In this document: one piece after another, positions 1 to 13,452 of the stretch
How the letters are laid out: each line of letters opens with the position of its first letter
Position numbering within the stretch: the stretch's first letter is position 1
Source of the DNA: Atrichornis clamosus
Lineage: Eukaryota; Chordata; Aves; Passeriformes; Menuridae
DNA: 64,000 nt
Assembly: GCA_013400975.1 (NCBI GenBank)
Contig: WBMZ01011727.1
Location: 248,001-312,000 of the forward strand
Reading direction: 5' to 3'
Position numbers and translations under genes: made by a program
Notes under the pieces: generated by a model
Databases searched by the model: none
What the model saw: only the letters and a program-made list of their open reading frames with translations
What the model was told of the DNA's origin: nothing

Positions 1-613
1 TCTCTATAAAGAGATTTTATGATGTGTTCAGATGTGAAAATAATTGTAGTAGGCCAAATTAATCCCAAATGTAACTTCACAGAACTGACAGGAATTGCAA
101 AGAGACTTTTGATCCATGTAAATAAATTTGATTTAGTATTTGTGTGGGTTTACATCTAGGAGTTTTAATAGGAGATCTGGATCCTGCTGCGCAAACCCTA
201 TATTGAGATACACTGCGCAGGAGGCTCCATAAGGAGCTGGAGTTGTTTACAGCCATTGTCAGGTGTCACACGGGTTCTTTAAAGGGGGGAGACAAAAGCC
301 TGCCGTGCTGTCACTTTGCAGGAGTTCTTCCTGAAGGAAATTCCCCAGTTCGTGTGGGATGCCAGGGAGTAAAAATGCAGTGTCAGAGGAGGGAGCACTG
401 CTCTGGTGCAGGCCTAGCAGAGGGCTGTGTGATGTGGCTGCAGGCACTTCGGATCTGATGCATCCGCAGGTGCCAGATGTGCTGCAGATGTGCAGTTCCT
501 CCATCCCTCCCCCGACCCCTGCAACATTTCCGTCCTGTGCCACCAAAGCCAGTCCTGCTTGAAGAAAACTCTATCAAAAATTCTCCAAAGACAAACAATG
601 GGGAACAGCCTTA

Positions 614-705
614 TAGATTTTGTGACTGGAAGGGACCATTAATCTAATCTAACCTTCTGTAAAGAAAAAGCCATATTTTTTCACTGAGGAATTACTTGCA
701 GCCAA
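614..705. repeat. Possible ancient CR1-like repeat relic
   Basis: The segment carries a 'gactggaagggaccatta' core followed by 'atctaaccttctgtaaag'. This resembles the old sauropsid CR1-type repeat whose copies read 'agaagggaccatt..gatcatctagtctgacctcctg'. It is strongly diverged and I recognise it by wording only. A chance resemblance is possible. Confidence 0.35.
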
Positions 706-3700
706 GGAAACTGTTTGAACACAGAGATGTTAAGGCTGGTTGTTAATGTTTAATGTTTGCCTACAGCTTAAGGCTGTGGGTGCACAATGAAGACAAGTTC
801 TGTTAAGCAGATATTTTTAAGATACTAAAAATGTTTCAGTCTCAAGATTTCCCTCAGCAATTCATAGTTTCATTTGAATCCTGAGATTCTGTAAGTCAGG
901 TGGCTCACTGCTTCTACTTGTGATTTGAATGGCATCACCAGGACTGCTGAGGAAAATAACTTTAAATACGATTTTCAAACATGCAAAAGCCATGGTGCCT
1001 ATAAAATGCAATTTTCCAAACATGTACATTATATAACTTTAAGTCAGCCTTGTTGGGGCACTGCTTGCTCCTCTCAGATGCAGAGAGTGCAACACTGGGC
1101 ACTCTGTGAGTGAGTTCAGATAATGTTGCCTTAATAAAGTGAAACTGGGATAGAAATAAATGTTTGTGTAGGGGTGAAAACCACAGAGAGCTGGAGAGTT
1201 TGCCTCTGGAGTCACAGAGGATGTGGCAGATGGAGGGGTGAGACAGGGCAGGCTTATTCTGCAAAAGCATAGCACAGTACCTGGCAAAATGCACTGAGTG
1301 ATCTTAGGAGAAATACAAAGAGCCCCAGGGGAGGTTTGTTTGCTATCTGAAAGGGTTTGTTACCTGAGAACAGGAACAGCCCAGTTGTGGCAGCACAACA
1401 CCCAGAAAAGCAGCAGCAGGCAGGAACAGGAGCTCAGGGGCAATGCTGCCCTACCTCAGAAATGCAGGCTTGTAGATCAGCGCAGAAACTGTGGAGATGG
1501 ATTTATGGAAATGGAAAGACACGTAGGTTTTGAACTTGGAATGTTCAAGTCCATCTCCGTTCATGTGCATCACCCAACACAGAGGATGGGGGATATCAAG
1601 AGCCCACCAGGTCTCCCACAGGGCTCAGTCAGCCAGAAACAGGCAGGCTACCTCCTGGTGCACTGCTGGGCTCGCTCGCTGCTCACAAACACACCAGAGG
1701 CAACACAAGCAGCCACTGCTGACGTTCAGAAAAGGGTGTCTGATATATTTCCTTGCCTGCTTCATGGAGAAGCAAGGGGAACGGTGGTTCAGCATTGGCT
1801 CAGGAGGAAGGCTGCTTTTTCTGCTGACTTCATTGCCATGACTTCAGGCATGCCCTGTTTTCCTAGATAAGCAGCTAAACTTTCAATCCTCACTGCTAAA
1901 CATTTTTGCCCATTGCTTGCTGTGGACAGAGTAACTCCTCAGGGGTAGAGGGGAGGAGAAACAAAGCCAAGATATCCTGAACCTCATGCCAATAAATGTA
2001 AAATGTTACTAGAATTCAGGAAAGCATGCGTGGGTGGCGAATTCAGAACCGATTTCACAGGGGGAAAATTTGCTGGAAGAAAAATAAACTCCTACAGTTC
2101 TTTGCAAAGGTACTTCCAGCTTTCCTTTTACAAAAGCTCTGAAGCTGTCATGTAGCAGTCGTGGTGATTAATGATTCTGGGGCACCTGATATGTGGATGA
2201 CAAATCAGTAATCAGCTGCAGGCTTGCACAGACACCCAGCCTCTTTCCACTCCGTGCCCTGCGCCACGCAAGCACAAATCGCTTCCAAAAATGTTTGTGA
2301 GATGTGGTGCTTTAAATGTGTTGGGAAGAGAGGCGGCAGCCAAACTTTCCCAAATCCAAAGGGATGAAACCTCAGCCTGCAGGTGCAGGGCCATAGGGAG
2401 GTTCCCACATACAGTGCAGGGAGATGCTCCACGGCTTTTGCTGGGTTTTGTCCCAGCTTGAGCTGGGTAAGGATTGGGGATCTTTGTCCAGTCTTGGTTG
2501 GTTCCCATCATCCCTCTCATGGGCTTACCAACTTTTACACTTTATGGCTCTTTATTTAGATTTAAATGGAAAATGTGCTCTACCTGCCAGCAACACAGTG
2601 CCTGCCAGTTAAATAAAAAAAACCACATTATCCTTTCAGAATATTATGAATGTATTCTGCTTTCCTTACTGCAGCCCCTGGATCAGCCAACAGGGATTGG
2701 AATGAAGTTGCAGAGGTAGGGAGGGCAGGGATGGAAAACAAGTGGAAAAAAGAAGCACTTTGAGAGGAACAAAATTTACCCAGAGAGTATCAGTGACAGG
2801 ATAAAATCAGCAGCTTGGCTGATGGAGGGAGGTGACACATCCAGATGAAGTTCTCCTTCAGGAAAACAAAATAAAAAGCCATGGGAAGAAAGCTCTTGTA
2901 CTAACTCCAGCTTATAAAGAATTTGGATTTAATTTTATATTCAGAGAAAATGCTTCTACTTTTAAAATGAAGGGAAATCAGCTCAGACAGGCCATGTTCT
3001 CCTTTAGTTTGGAAATTAGCTGAACACCTCTAAACAAAGGGTCCCACTACTCAGCAGTAGCTTAAATTGGAAAGAGATGAGGTCTGTTCTTGTGGCACTG
3101 GGATTACTGTTGGATTCAAACATATTTGTTATGAAAGGTGTTTGACAAAGATGTTGTACAGAGAGTTGTGTTATTATTTCTTGTTAAACCCTTTAATCTG
3201 TCACAGTACTGCCTCAGCTCTAAATTCTAACCACTCATTTTTAAATAAGCAATTCCCTTCATAGTTGATATGTGTTGAATAAGAAAAAAAGCCCCGACAA
3301 CAGTGAGCTCCGTTTAATAATATGAGTGATCTGGGAGATGAAGGTGAGCAAAAATTAAATTTGCCACTGGTTGCAAATGAAGAAAACATTAAAAATAATA
3401 GTGTAGACAGAGCAAGATCAAGATAATAAAAGTAATTTCCAGAACCCTACAACCAGCCCGGACAAATGAAAAGTATTTCCTCGGGGAGGCAGAGATCTAT
3501 ATCCCAGAGCAATGTGAAGATAAAAGAAGCAAATGGTGAGACATGAGGTTGCTACGAGAGATGCCAATGGGAAAGGCCAGATCCTGGTGTCATGGTGCAG
3601 AAATTAAATAGTTCATTTTTATAAGGCTTTAATAGTCAACTATTTCTCTCAGGATGGTTTTTTTTTATTATTTTTAACTAAAATACAAGTTCAAAGAACA

Positions 3701-4785
3701 GTTCTCAGCAGGGTTACTTGGGAGTGATTGATTATTCAGGAGTAATTTATTGCTACTAAAACTTAGTTAAGAACAGACGAACAAGGACACGAGTCAATTG
3801 TGCAAATATTTAAGGGAGAAAACAGCAAGGTTCAAGAGGAATTATTTAGAACATTGAGCAAGAGCAGAAGTAGAAGTAATGAGAGCTAATTAAGGAGCAG
3901 AAATTGCATGCCTCCTATAATGAAATGCTTTCTTACAAAGGGAGATGGCAAGCTGTAGAATAATTGAAAGAAAAGTGCAGGGAAATCTGTACAGTTGGAG
4001 AAATTAAAAATAGTTTGGATCAGGCGTATACAGACTTTTGTAACAAATTAAGAAATTGAGCAGAAAAATAGTACAGGATAAAGACACAGATCACAGTCTC
4101 ACTGTTTCCTTGCACATTTTTATATTCACTTACTATGTGGGCCAAGGGAATGAGCGAAAAGAACGTGTGTGTGACAAAAAGAAACAGAACAACATTTGCT
4201 TATATTTATTTTCTCAAAGGCTAATTTTCTTTTGTGCCCTTTAATAGGCAGCAATGCTCCTAATCCTGAGTGATTTAAAAAGGAAAGTGAAATGGTGATT
4301 TGTCTTATTTGTTCTCCTCTGTATTTTATTCAAAAGAAGAAATTCTGGGATCTATGTTTCTAAGGGTCAAAACTAGATCATTCTTATCTCAACCAGTGTC
4401 ATAAACTCTGTGACTAAATATTCACCTGAAAATTATGTGTTCCAAGCACAACCATAATTCAGGGGTGAAAGTGACGGAATTTAGGTTCTTTATGGGCTTG
4501 GTGGTAATTCTGAAATAAAAGCTTCAGAGATTTGTTCATGAAATCTCCTCTCTGCATTCTCCACCCTGCACCAACAATATAATTTTAAAGCATGACTGAA
4601 CCTTGATTTCTTTCATCTATGCAAAAAAAGAGTGGTGTTAATGGCCTTAAAGATGGTAATGCAGCATGTGGTTCAGGAACCTAGAACATGTTACTTTCTC
4701 TCTCTGAAAAACATCTTCTGCGTCATTCTTGCTCAAATCTTTTACTGGGAGTTGTACATTTATTTCATCCATTCACACTTCTGCC

Positions 4786-4801
4786 TTTTTTTTTTTTTTT
4801 T
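4786..4801. repeat. Poly(T) run of 16
   Basis: An uninterrupted run of 16 T is followed by GCAG. It mimics a polypyrimidine tract plus splice acceptor on the + strand, but the sequence after it shows no PIK3C2G-like coding. I read it as a simple repeat. Confidence 0.8.
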
Positions 4802-7800
4802 GCAGCCTTGGTAGCTTTTTTAAGCCCACTGGTGCTATGTGGAGCACACAGTTATCTAGTCCCAAGTACTGGTGAAGGGTCAGAGGTCTGCCAGAGCTCA
4901 GGAGCTGGAATTTAGCTCTGAGTAGGCTGGGTACCGACACAAACCATTCTATGGCACCTTTTTCTTTGTTGCTTCTTCAGAAACAGGGCCAGCTTTAATT
5001 TCATTTACTTAATTTAAGCAGAGATAGAGGGGCTTTCCTCTTAAATGACTGAAGTAGAGCAGAAGCATTTTACATAATTCTTAGAAAGCCCTGAGTCTTT
5101 TGGGATCCAATCTGTTCCCCTGAACCGTCTTTCTCCTTAAAAAGGAGACAAAGAAACAAAAAAATCCAGAAAAAACAAATCTGTTTTGTTAGATATTTAA
5201 CAAATAATCCCTGATCATTTTGAAAATCCCACTGTCTCTGTGCCTTGCAATCAGTGTGAAATTAAGATTATTACATATATGATGTGACAGAATCACATTT
5301 CCTTCTCCTTGTGGTGGAACAGCTGCCTGATCATGGCTGTTTTGAATGCCATGAATTACCTTCCTCGTGACCTTCAGTGACCACTCCAGAATGGTCCATT
5401 TGCCCATAAAGCCACATTTCCAGCTCCATCCACATCTCTTGTCACTTGTGGTGACATGAAGGAGCCATAAGTGTCTCAGCTGGGGCCAGGCACCAGTGTG
5501 TGGGTAATTTAACCAAGCCAAGCCAGGAAATGCCCACAGCACGATGGAATGGATCTCTTGTTGGTTTCCCTCATTGATGGGATTATTTTATCCCATTTGA
5601 CAGCCAGGACACCTTGGAACGTGTTGGTCATCTGTTCACTCTGTAGAGATTTCGTGTCTTGGGGCAGCTCTGGACCCTGTTTTTGCCAGCACAGTTCTTC
5701 CCACCAGGAATGTGGTGTAACCAGCTGGGACTGCAGCAGTCCTGGCTGCTCTGCTAAGGCAGCTTCTTGAGGATGCTGAAGGTATTGGACATATATTCAA
5801 ATTAATAATATGGATACAACGTATTTGCATTTTTATCCTGGTAAATGACAAAGCCATCCTGGCTCCACGGACACTGCCAGATTTCTGGAAGGTAGAAAAC
5901 GCCTGCTCAAAAAATGCTTCCCAGAATTCCCCTGACAACAAAACACTTTTATTTCCCTGCATTCACTCGAGGTAACTTAATTTCTTTCTTGGTTGCCTTG
6001 CCACTGACCTCCATGTCAGTGACCTCTGTCAGTGTGTCTTCTGTCTTTGTGTGCACACCCAGATGATCCCAAAAAATTTGGATCAGAAAATAGAATGCAA
6101 TAAGACTGATGTTGAAGAGAAGCAGCTAAATATTTTCAAATTTTAGGTGAAAAAAGTGGTTGCTCGGGGGAAAAAAACACCATATTTGTACAATCACTTT
6201 TGGCCTGTTGCTTTCTTGTTTTGTTTTGCCAGTAGCAGACAGTGCAGGGTGTGATAGAGTGGATTCTCTTCTTTTGTGATTATTATTTAATTGCTGCAAA
6301 TGTGATTTTATTTCTAATTTTCTTTGAAGCAGTTTGAGGATATTTTGTGGGAGGAAAATGAAAAGCTTGGTAGCAGGGCAGAATAGAGGTGTTCATGCTT
6401 TGGGATATGCAGAGGAAAAACAAGGAAGGGTCTTTGGTACCACGTTAGGATTTGGGAATTAACACAACCACCCGTCCACACAGCAATCCCATTTTTCCTG
6501 AAGGTTTATATATATCTCATTAATCTGTTTTTGCATCTGTTCTTGCTTTGTAATGCCAATTTCTCAGCTCTTGAAGTTCGGAAGCAGCGCAGAGGATGTT
6601 GCCTATTTCCAAAGGCACAGGCTGTATTTGCTAATTAAGCTGCAGCTTTGACAGACAGGGTTTAGCTTTTCTCTCCTAAGTTACACGGGGACTCCGAGGA
6701 AGTGAAAGGCAGCAGCAATGACAGCTTCTCCACATTTCTTACCAGTTTTAATTCAGTCTAGAGGCAGCCAGTAATTTATAAAGGTTACAGCGGAGCAAGG
6801 CTGATTTCTTCTGTGGATTTGTTTCTAATCCTCCTTTATTGGATAATAATCAAATCCACCTAAAGTCTACACGTCATATAGAGACTTTGTGCTTTGCTGA
6901 AGCTTTTTCCCAACCACTTACTGTAGTGGTATGGTTTTGGAAGGTGTATGGATGTCTTGATATTAAAAATTAAGGAATATTTCGTAGCCCTTGCTTCACT
7001 ATGTACATAAATTCTCGTGGCAGTGTATGTGAGAGAAAAACACAAAATGAAGGTAAAGGATAGGAAAATTAAGAGAACTACTGGACAAAATATTTTTATT
7101 TGGGGTCAGCAGCTGAAATGGGACTCTCTCTAAAGCCTAGATATCTTTCATTTTTTTTCATTGAAGAAAAGGAAGAAAGCAATTGAGATTTGAAAATGTT
7201 GAGGAAATTAATTCTTGGGGGGAAGAAAATAAGTTCTTTCCAGAGGAGGAAAGTTGGCATTAGTTAATGCAAGTTACCATTGATCATTAATTTTTACTGT
7301 CAAAATTGTTGAAAATGAAAAATGGGAAAAAGAGAACAGCAGCTGGAAGTATCAAATGTTCAGGAGCCATCAATCTGTTTCACTCTAGGACAAAAGGTGA
7401 TCTGCAAGTCTAACACTAAGGGAAACTGATGACATGATTTAAACCTGAGGCAAAAGTCACCTAAAAAGGAAATTTTATGTCACTTAGGAAGACGTGAGTT
7501 TTAAAAAGTTTTGCAATAAATTATCCATAAAGTGCATATCTAAAGATCATCAAACTTTCCTTAAAATTCATATCGGATGCTAAATCACTAAATAGTTGAA
7601 TACATGGCAAATTTTGATGTAGTTATGCCTATCATAATGCTAACAAAAAATCCTTCCATTAGGAGAGTTATGGATAATTAGTGATGATCAGGGAAGAAAA
7701 GTCATTAGGATAACATAATTCCTGTGGAAAAATTAGTTGAATTTCATCCACTATTTCCCAGCTACAGTTACTATATTTAAAACTAAATTACACAGGACAT

Positions 7801-8754
7801 AATCCACCTGTGTGGGTTTCTGTAAGCAAATAGCAATTATTTTTGGTTTTGGAAAATAAATTTGGAGTGGAAAATGAAACACAGTCAGACACAGGTCTGT
7901 ATTAGGTTTTCAATATTGAATTAGAGTTGGGGAAAGAAGTAAATCCAGAGCATTATTTTCTCTCCCTCATTCCCCCTCATTCTTAAATACTTTCATCACC
8001 TTCTGCCTGAATTTAGAAGAAAATAACATTTCCAAAATAAGTTCCTTTTTTAACATATGTACAGGCAGTTGTAACTGAGTTCCTTAAAATCACCTGTCAT
8101 TACCAAGGTCAAGTAGCCTGGTCATGCTCTGAGAAAATCACTCAACCATCGCTTGGTTGGGTTTGGAGAAAGCAAATACAGTCAGTTTCTAAACTGAATT
8201 TGAGTCAGCTTCAAAATTCAATTTTTTTAAATTGGCGGATCAGAATCACTGGGGGCATTTGTGGTTTTTTTGGCCCATAGGCGCATCAAGGGGACCTATG
8301 GCATTTCTGTTGGGAGCTTGGTTTTACACCTTTTCAGCCTTCCAGATTTTTATAGCTTAGATTTATTTGCAAGCATACACAATAAAAGATTTAAGACAGT
8401 AATTTAGATCAGGAGTGACTTCTTCTGAAGGATGTAAAAATCCTTGATTTTGGGGTTAATGAAATGACTACAGAATTAAACAAGGATAGAATTCAATCTA
8501 AAAGTTTAGGTTTTTTCTGTTGGAATGATCATAAGTGCATTCAAACTATAAAGGTTTCACAGAGAAAAGTGCAAAATGGCATTCCCAAGGGACCCTTTGA
8601 TTTTCCTTCTGGCTTGAACTATGGACAGAAATCAGTGATTTTTTTTAATCCTGTAATAATAACAAAAAGGGGATTTGCTGAATTTCAGACCTGCTTGGAA
8701 GCCTGCTAGATACCTTACGCTGTGTTTTTAATGAACTCACCGGGACAGGCACTC

Positions 8755-8995
8755 TTTGGTGCAAAGAGAGAAATTCCACCTGAAGATGAGGGAGAATTTC
8801 TTTCCTGTGCAGTGACCAGGCACTGGAACAGGTTCCGCAGAGAGGCCGTGGAGTCTCCCTCACTGGGGATATTCCAGAACCCTCTGGATGCAATCCTGTG
8901 CCCTGTGCTCTGGGACGACGCTGCTTGTGCTGGGATGTGGGAGCAGATGTCCCTCTGTGGTCCCTTCCAGCCTGACCCATTTTGGGATTTTGGTC
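8755..8995 (+). mobile_element. CR1 LINE 3'-end fragment
   Basis: The segment is a typical avian CR1 3' tail. It has the 'aaattccacctgaagatgagg' block, then 'gtgaccaggcactggaacaggtt', 'gtggagtctccctcactggggatattc' and 'tcccttccagcctgaccca', and ends in 'ttttgggatttt', matching the short degenerate repeat that ends CR1. It is 5'-truncated and lacks reverse-transcriptase sequence, as most CR1 copies do. A 108-codon open frame across it (8722-9048) is a by-product of the repeat, not a gene. Confidence 0.85.
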
Positions 8996-11900
8996 AGGTG
9001 TTCTCTTCACATTTACCTAAATTTATAAATAAGCCAATGCAGAGTTAGAAGTGAAAGGACAGCCCAGGGGGTTTGTTTACTAAATGTGATACTATAATAT
9101 GACAGAAGTAATAATCTTTAGTAAGAGAAACATTTCTGATGTTTTCTCCATTTTTCTTTTTTCCTCCTTTATTTCAATGCTCAACTCATATATGAAAGCC
9201 TGGGAAAGAACTACTTTGCCCAAAAGCTTGGGGATTTTTTGCCTGCTATGTCTGTTGTCTTAATAAAGAAGTTTACTTCAAATTCCACCTACTTACAATT
9301 TGAAGAGATATTTCTGCCATGTTAATCCCACTCTTGTTTTTGCACTCTTATTGTCAAACTGCCAGGATCACTCCTTGTCCCTGCTAGGAAGTGTCTAGCA
9401 AAGTACAACTCCTTCCATTGCAAGGCTTGCCTCAAGGAATCCTATGGTGAAGCAGGCTCTTCACAAGAAAAAAATTCAGTTCTTCTGCCAGTCAAAAGAG
9501 AAACCAGCATAAACTCATCATATTCTGCTCTCTGTGCTTGGTTTGTACCTGCTCTTAATCTGTAGTTTTGAATTTTTAGTGTGTGGTGGGACAGGGCCCT
9601 TTTCACAGCTGGAGCCCTTCATTAGATGTGCTGTGTCGTGTCAGGAGTCAGGGGAAGGCAGCTGGCAAGGGGAACGTGAGATCCGGCCGGAAGAGTGCTC
9701 AGCTGAAGCCTCTCTGGTTGTTTGATGGCATAACAGTGCCGCTGCAGATGGAGAATTGGGACAATAGTGGAGTTTGGAGTGGCCTGTGTGCCTTTCCTCA
9801 GCAAGGGAAGATGAAGTGGGAAGAGATCACCTGTCAAAAAAGGGGGCAAAAAGCTCAGCAATCAGAACTACGATGTCTGGTTGGAATTCAGGTGGCTGCT
9901 GTTCAAGTTACCTCCAACAGTCTGACTGCTGATTGCCACTGTTCATGAAAAGTGGCTTTGTTTTAGTTTTGAAATATCCCAGGGCAACTGCTCTGCCTTG
10001 AGTTTTCCCCTCTGAACTGCTAAAATATTCACTTTTTAAATTTCTCCGCTTGACCCTCTCCTGCCACTCCGCTCTTTCCACATGTGTTTAGCTACGTTCT
10101 GAGGGACAGAGGGGAAGTTTGCAGTCCATGTTTCATATGGCCGAAACACTGCTGCAAAAGTCCCTTCCTCAGATTTTGGGAGGAGCCAGCTGACAGAGGA
10201 AGGCGAGTTGGCTGAAGGCACGGCAACAAAGAACATGTCAAAGGCACGGTGACAATTTCACCTGACTTCTTTTCCGTTATCTGCAGCCACTTCTGGATGC
10301 CCAGGTCCTGTTGCACAATCACACAGCAATCAGCCTGGATTCTTCCCCTGGCAGGTGAACGTCAGGCTGAGCCTCTTTCCCATTCAGACAGTGCTCTGTG
10401 ATTTTTGTCTTTTTTGCCTTGAGGTGCTCAGTGAGGCACAGCCCTTGTGGCAACACCCTGCCCTACGTGGGCAGCTCGGAGGGGGAGCAGCATGGGATGG
10501 ATGCAGCCAGGTCACCTTTGCAGCCCGTCACCTCAGCCTGGTGCCCTTTGCAGCTGCTGCCGAGCTCAGCTTTGAGAATCCACTCTCACATGGTCCCTGG
10601 CTAGGGAATACACTGCTGGGAAGATTTATAAAGCCTGGCATTTTATGAGACTCTCCCTGTGATGTATTTCCATGCTGGGGAGAATGAAGATCATGGTGCT
10701 GGGCCTCAGCAGTTGTGTTCATGGGGTCTTAATCAATATTGACCCCTTTTTTTTCTTTTTTTTAAACCAAGTTCCCTTCTTTGCCTGAAACAACTAAAAT
10801 CAGTTGACTTTCAAGTTCTAGTGATGTTTACCTATTCACTGAGAAGAGAAGAGCTTGATTACAGGTAGGATCCTGGTTGCTTGGATTGATATTTAAGGCT
10901 GCATTTCTTTCTCCCTCTTGATTTTTAAGAGATGCTCAATTTACTGTTACTTGTAATCCTCAATTGAAGCTTTAGTGCAGTCCTAGATCAGCAGAGATGG
11001 GCTTTCAAATGCACAGTGTAAATTATAAATCCTGCATTAGCAGTGTGGCACCCTGTCCTAGGAAAATACCCATTAGTTTCACTGCCCTTTAATGGCTTTC
11101 TTATGTTGGCCATTGAATCCCATCTCTCTAAATCCCATGTGGATTTAAAATCAGATATACTTTGGGGAACTTACCAATAGTGATATTAACCACTCAGAGT
11201 GCTGACAATATGTCATGATTTCAGTGGGGCGTCCTTTGATGCTGTGTGGTGTTAATGACAGCAGTAATGAGCTTTGCACTTGACCACATCGTTTGCCTTG
11301 AAGGATCATTTCAGGTAACAAACATCAGAGGCTGGTTGTGCAAGAATTGGTTGTTCACACACACAAGCACTGATTTTCTCCCACTGTTTTTCTTCTAGTA
11401 ACTTCTAGAGAAGTTATTTACTGTTAGGAGACAGCAGTTTTTTTCTATCCCAGGGATATGTTGTTGATAATGCCTGCAGAAAGCCCCATATTTCCAGACA
11501 CATACTGTGAATAATCAAAACCTGAGAAATTACTTCATTCTGAGCCAGGTGTAAAATTACAATGGGAGACATAAATGCAAGTGCCTGTATAATACTCTGG
11601 GTTCATTGGTTCCTAATGTTTGAGGATCTCTTCTTTTTGCCTGTATTCTTATTTGCATCCTGTCACTGGATTGCTGGGAGCTGGCAGGTGAACGTCCTGT
11701 CTGAAATGTTGATTATACAATTAAAATTCCCGATATTTTGATACTCCCCATTTTGTGTTTTCTGACTCTATACTGCGTAACACAAGGGTTTGTGCTTAAT
11801 TACAAGCCAAGCCTTAAGTGACACGTGCTAGCAAGATACCTGCTCCACAGTTTTCCTTTATTATCTTTCTGGTGTGTTCTTTTGAAGCCTCCAGCAATAC

Positions 11901-12647
11901 CAAAGTGTTTTTTGTGTAATTGCAATGTTGCTTTAGGAATAACTTTACAGCACCTCAAAAGTCATCAAAAAACTCTCCACCCACCAGCACTGGTTTATGA
12001 CTGAGCCTGGTTAATAGATTGCCTCTGATCTCCAGTTTCTACCATTTAAGATGGAATATCTGGAATATAGTTCAGTAACCTGAACTGGAAAATTAAAGAG
12101 AGATTGCCGCTGTGTGATGGGTGAGATAGGAAAGACTCTTATAAGAGTCCTGCTCTGCCCATGTTGCTGCAGGAAATGCTCCTGGCTCTTCTATAATAAT
12201 ATGTTTTAAGAAACAGCCTTAGAAACAATCAGTTCTCCCCAGTATCAGCACTGATACTTAGGGGTTAAAATCAATAGGAGCTTGCTGGCTAAAATCCAGT
12301 TTCTGTGCATTGCTCTGGAAAGTGGAAGGGCTGGACTTTATATCAGATTAAGATGAGTTAGGGTAGATTGAGGCTTAAGGGTTTTTCCATCAGAATGCGA
12401 AATACTAAAGATAGGCAATCTCACCTTGTCCTTGCATTGTTTAATTTTTATTTTCCTGATTCAGTTTTAAGCTGAATTCTAATAATTCCTGTTGTTTACT
12501 GCACTAGCACACCAATTTAGCCAAGAGAATACTAAGCAAGTAACATATTTCTGTGGCTGCTAAAAGTTCAGATTTCATTTGGTACTTTTTATTTGTTTTC
12601 TCTGCTAGAACATGGGCATTCATATTTATGACCTTCCTGTTTTCCAG

Positions 12648-12773
12648 CGCCTCCCAGATGGCTCTGCCCCAAGTGCACATGCTGAATTTTATCTTCTGCC
12701 AGATCCTTATGAGGTCACTCGAAGGAAAACAAGAACAGCTCCAAAAGGCTCTGACCCTACTTACAATGAAATT
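12648..12773 (+). CDS. PIK3C2G: PIK3C2G, penultimate coding exon (C2 domain)
   Basis: This exon encodes 42 codons of the C-terminal C2 domain of phosphatidylinositol 3-kinase C2 gamma, a class II PI3-kinase that phosphorylates the 3-position of phosphoinositides on endomembranes. The peptide opens RLPDGSAPSAHAEFYLLPD and ends DPTYNEI, which I recognise as the gamma isoform's C2 sequence. This isoform normally lacks the canonical Asp-rich calcium loop found in many C2 domains. The acceptor is a pyrimidine-rich tract ending ttttccag and the donor is ATT|GTGAGT. Both boundaries are phase 0, and the exon joins in frame to 17577. A second in-frame acceptor at 12607-12608 would add 13 codons. I chose the downstream one for its tract and because family members have the exon boundary just before LPDG. 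Confidence 0.88.
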
Positions 12774-12811
12774 GTGAGTACTGTTCACTTTCTTCCACCT
12801 TTTCTTATTTC

Positions 12812-13452
12812 ACAGAATCACTGAATTTGTCAGGTTGAAAGGGACAATGGAAAAGCAGGGTCATCCCAGAGCACCTGGCACAGGATTGTGTCCAGACAGT
12901 TCTGGAATATCCCCAGTGAGGGAGACTCCACCCCCTCTCTGGACAACCTGTCCCAGTGCTCGGTCACTGCACAGGGAAGAAGCTCTTCCTCGTGTTCAGG
13001 TGGAATTTCCTGGGCATCCATCAGTTCTGCCCATTGCCTCTTGTCCTACTGCTCAGCACCACCAAGCAGAGCCTGGTCCCTGCTCTGCCCGTCCCTGCAG
13101 GCACTGACAGAGGGATGATGAAGTCCCCTCTCAGCCTTCTCTTCGCCAGGGTGAACAGCCCCAGCTCCCTCAGCCTTTCCTCATGAGAGACGCTCCATCG
13201 TCTCCAGTGGTTCCTTGCTTTTCTCGGTCTGACGAGCCCAGAACCGGACACAGCACTCCAGATGTGCCTCACCGGGGCTGAGCAGAGGGGCAGGATCCCT
13301 CCCTGACCTGCTGGCAGTGCTTCTCCTAATGCACCCCAGGATACCACTGGCCTTCTTGGCCAAGGGCACTGCTGGCTCGTGGACAGCTTGTTGTCCACCA
13401 GGACCCCCAGGTCCTTCTCCACAGAGCTGCTTTCCAGCCTGCACTGGTGAAC
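12812..13452 (-). mobile_element. CR1 LINE copy, 3' portion
   Basis: Read on the - strand this is a long CR1 tail. The 3' terminus lies at 12812 ('cacagaatcactgaatttgtcaggttgaaag' on +). Going up in coordinate come the hallmark blocks 'tgcacagggaagaagctcttcctcgtgttcagg', 'cttcgccagggtgaacagccccagctccctcagcctttcctcatgag', 'gaccggacacagcactccagatgtgcc'-type text and 'ttgtccaccaggacccccaggtccttctcc'. It is about 640 bp and 5'-truncated. A 133-codon - strand open frame (13021-13422) lies inside it and reflects repeat sequence, including the CR1 word 'MEKDLGVLVDNKL'. Confidence 0.92.

Larger units (their letters stand above)
1..12647. other. PIK3C2G: Intronic DNA upstream of the PIK3C2G C2 exon
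   Basis: This 12.6-kb block precedes the first recognisable PIK3C2G exon and is inferred to be intron sequence of that gene. I looked on the + strand for the PX-domain exons and for the exon that starts the C2 domain, and found none. They may lie to the left of the window or be too short to see by eye. The block contains an old repeat relic near 614-705, a poly(T) run at 4786-4801 and a CR1 tail at 8755-8995. The longest open frame (1298-1870, +, 190 codons) resembles no family I know and lacks flanking splice or promoter evidence, so I treat it as chance. Confidence 0.6.

Noticed and set aside
1077..1106. Short splice-flanked run (ctcctctcag ... GTGAGTGAG) on the + strand.
   Set aside because: Only 30 bases, and its peptide does not resemble PIK3C2G.
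1298..1870. 190-codon open frame on the + strand.
   Set aside because: No family resemblance, low-complexity or unusual composition, no splice or promoter evidence, inside an inferred intron. The longest open frame in 64 kb can arise by chance.
8722..9048. 108-codon open frame on the + strand.
   Set aside because: It is the translation of a CR1 3' tail.
13021..13422. 133-codon open frame on the - strand.
   Set aside because: It is CR1 repeat sequence, not a host gene.
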